Origin: Penelope pileata
Taxonomy: Eukaryota; Chordata; Aves; Galliformes; Cracidae
NCBI GenBank assembly: GCA_013396635.1
Contig: WBMW01005910.1
Span: 660,620 to 724,619, forward strand
Length of the DNA: 64,000 nucleotides
Reading direction: 5' to 3'
Shown here: positions 62,223-64,000 of the stretch, one piece after another
How positions within the stretch are numbered: position 1 is the stretch's first letter
Layout of the letters: each line of letters starts with the position of its first letter
Notes under the pieces: generated by a model
Seen by the model: the letters and a program-made list of their open reading frames with translations, nothing else
Databases searched by the model: none
Told to the model about the DNA's origin: nothing
Made by a program: the position numbers and the translations under genes

Positions 62223-63860
62223 ATAGAATCAAAGAATCATAGAATGGTTCAGGTTGGAATGGACCTTAGAGATCATCTTGTTCCAACCCCCCTGCCATGG
62301 GCAAGGACACCTCCCACTAGACCAGGTTGCCCAAAGCCCCATCCAGCCTGGCTTTGAATACTTCCAGGGAGGGGGCATCAACGACTTCTCTGGGCAACCT
62401 GTTCCAGTGTCTCACCACCCTCACAGGGAAGAATTTCCTCCTTATATCTAGTCTAAATCTACCCTCTTCCAGTTTATAACCATTACCCCTTGTCCTGTCA
62501 TTACCTATCCTTGTAAAATGTCCTTCTCCAGCTTTCCTGTAGGCCCCTTCAGGTCCTGGAAGGCTGCTATCAGGTCCCCCCGCAGCCTTGTCTTCTCCAG
62601 GCTGAAGAGCGCTAACTCCCTTGCCTGTCCTCGTAGGGCAGGTGGCTCCAGCCCTCTGATCATCNNNNNNNNNNNNNNNNNNNNNNNNNNNNNNNNNNNN
62701 NNNNNNNNNNNNNNNNNNNNNNNNNNNNNNNNNNNNNNNNNNNNNNNNNNNNNNNNNNNNNNNNNNNNNNNNNNNNNNNNNNNNNNNNNNNNNNNNNNNN
62801 NNNNNNNNNNNNNNNNNNNNNNNNNNNNNNNNNNNNNNNNNNNNNNNNNNNNNNNNNNNNNNNNNNNNNNNNNNNNNNNNNNNNNNNNNNNNNNNNNNNN
62901 NNNNNNNNNNNNNNNNNNNNNNNNNNNNNNNNNNNNNNNNNNNNNNNNNNNNNNNNNNNNNNNNNNNNNNNNNNNNNNNNNNNNNNNNNNNNNNNNNNNN
63001 NNNNNNNNNNNNNNNNNNNNNNNNNNNNNNNNNNNNNNNNNNNNNNNNNNNNNNNNNNNNNNNNNNNNNNNNNNNNNNNNNNNNNNNNNNNNNNNNNNNN
63101 NNNNNNNNNNNNNNNNNNNNNNNNNNNNNNNNNNNNNNNNNNNNNNNNNNNNNNNNNNNNNNNNNNNNNNNNNNNNNNNNNNNNNNNNNNNNNNNNNNNN
63201 NNNNNNNNNNNNNNNNNNNNNNNNNNNNNNNNNNNNNNNNNNNNNNNNNNNNNNNNNNNNNNNNNNNNNNNNNNNNNNNNNNNNNNNNNNNNNNNNNNNN
63301 NNNNNNNNNNNNNNNNNNNNNNNNNNNNNNNNNNNNNNNNNNNNNNNNNNNNNNNNNNNNNNNNNNNNNNNNNNNNNNNNNNNNNNNNNNNNNNNNNNNN
63401 NNNNNNNNNNNNNNNNNNNNNNNNNNNCTAGAGCCTTTGCCAGTGAAGACTGAGGCAAAGAAATCATTGAGCACCTCAGCCTTCTCCACATCCCTCATGA
63501 TCAGGTCTCCAGTTTCCTTCCGGAGAGGGCCCACATCTTCCCTAGTCTTCCTTTTGTCATTGATATACCTGTAGAAATTCTTCCTGTTCCCCTTTATGTC
63601 CCTGGCTAGATTTAATTCTACCTGGGCTTTAGCTTTTCTAACCTGGTCCCTGGCTGCTTGGACCACCTCTTTGTATTCCTCCCAGCTAACCCGTTCCAGT
63701 TTCCACTCCCTATAGACTTTCCTTTTGTGCCCTAGAAAGCCCAGGAGCTCCTTATTCATCCACGGAGGCCTCCTGGCATTCTTGCCCCCTTTCCTCTTTT
63801 TCGGGATGCACCGCTCCTTGGCTTGGAGGAGATGACCCTTGAATACCAACCAGTACTACT
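62223..63860 (-). mobile_element. CR1 LINE, best-preserved copy, interrupted by assembly gap
   Basis: The + strand begins with the inverted tail (CATAGAATCAAAGAATCATA) and TGGTTCAGGTTGGAATGGAC. On the minus strand, about 140 codons right of the gap (63849-63428) are fully open and match the CR1 ORF2 linker between endonuclease and RT: ARRPPWMNKELLGFLGHKRK, NRKNFYRYINDKRKT, VLNDFFASVFTGKGS. Left of the gap follow the post-RT segments MIRGLEPP, LALFSLEKTRLRGDLIAAFQ, then NDRTRGNGYKLEEGRFRLDI, VVRHWNRLPREVVDAPSLEV and ARLDGALGNL. A one-base frameshift near 62505-62530 separates LEKDILQG from the rest. The 5' end (ORF1, endonuclease) is truncated at about 63860. The RT core should lie within the gap. 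Confidence 0.95.
62665..63427. other. Assembly gap (763 N)
   Basis: Unsequenced bases inside the CR1 at 62223-63860. Open frames drawn across it on either strand are artefacts of reading N as sense codons. Confidence 0.99.
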
Positions 63861-64000
63861 CAGTAGTCCTGAGTTCTTACTCATTTCAGAGGATAGTGTT
63901 AAGACTTGAAGTTTTGGAAGGAATGCTGATGTTAGTAAGTGATGAGAACACAGCATTCAATGGGTATCTGTTTGCTGTTATGTCATGTGACATCTTCCAG
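63861..64000. other. Intron 1 sequence after the last CR1
   Basis: 140 bases of unique AT-rich DNA. Nothing recognised. Confidence 0.5.

Larger units (their letters stand above)
28020..64000 (+). other. PALM2: PALM2 intron 1 (donor present, acceptor not in window)
   Basis: A consensus GTAAGT donor follows coding exon 1. I searched the + strand for the expected next exon (EKRKRQ-type charged coiled coil) and did not find it, so about 36 kb of intron lies in the window and the intron probably runs beyond it. A long first intron is usual for this gene. Within it lie CR1 copies, A- and T-tracts, a candidate cassette exon and a gap. Confidence 0.7.

Noticed and set aside
62317..63849. Open frames of 311-510 codons spanning 62317-63849 on both strands
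   Set aside because: They cross 763 N read as unknown residues. The real parts are two pieces of CR1 ORF2 on the minus strand, and the + strand frame is its shadow.
1..64000. Endogenous retrovirus or LTR pair, tRNA genes, CRISPR-like arrays
   Set aside because: No paired long terminal repeats, primer-binding site, gag-pol motifs, tRNA-type B box in context or regularly spaced repeats were seen on reading both strands. All RT-like coding belongs to CR1.

Overview
The window is vertebrate genomic DNA and almost certainly avian. The dominant interspersed repeat is the CR1 LINE family: eleven recognisable copies, most 5'-truncated and ending in the CR1 tail built on ATTCTATGAT. No bacterial-style gene packing is present, coding sequence is very sparse, and splice signals and a CpG island mark the only secure gene. 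The order of bird cannot be told from the sequence.

The one gene I can name is the first coding exon of paralemmin-2 (PALM2, part of the PALM2AKAP2 locus) on the + strand at 27975-28019. It encodes MAEAELHKERLQAIA and is followed by a GTAAGT donor in phase 0. It lies inside a GC- and CpG-rich block (about 27420-28350) that I read as the promoter and first-exon region. Everything from 28020 to the window end is best explained as PALM2 intron 1. No later PALM2 exon was recognised. Everything left of about 27400 is read as upstream intergenic DNA. In human this locus is at 9q31, which corresponds to the avian Z chromosome; that placement is an inference.

Layout: 1-27400 is intergenic, with six complete or partial CR1 copies plus one short CR1 tail, microsatellites, a 219-codon unexplained ORF (minus strand, 25750-26406) and a charged, coiled-coil-like ORF (minus strand, 18923-19321). 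27420-28350 is the CpG island with leader uORFs, exon 1 and a G-quadruplex motif. 28020-64000 is intron 1. It holds a candidate phase-0 cassette exon (30007-30099), CR1 copies at 33066, 38555, 46405 and 62223, a possible older CR1/L3-type relic near 33700, a secreted-protein-like minus-strand ORF (55608-55841), and an assembly gap of 763 N lying inside the last CR1.

The strongest leads are the splice architecture around PALM2 exon 1 and the gap-interrupted CR1. I found no convincing wholly new system. The unexplained ORFs are offered as testable leads only.
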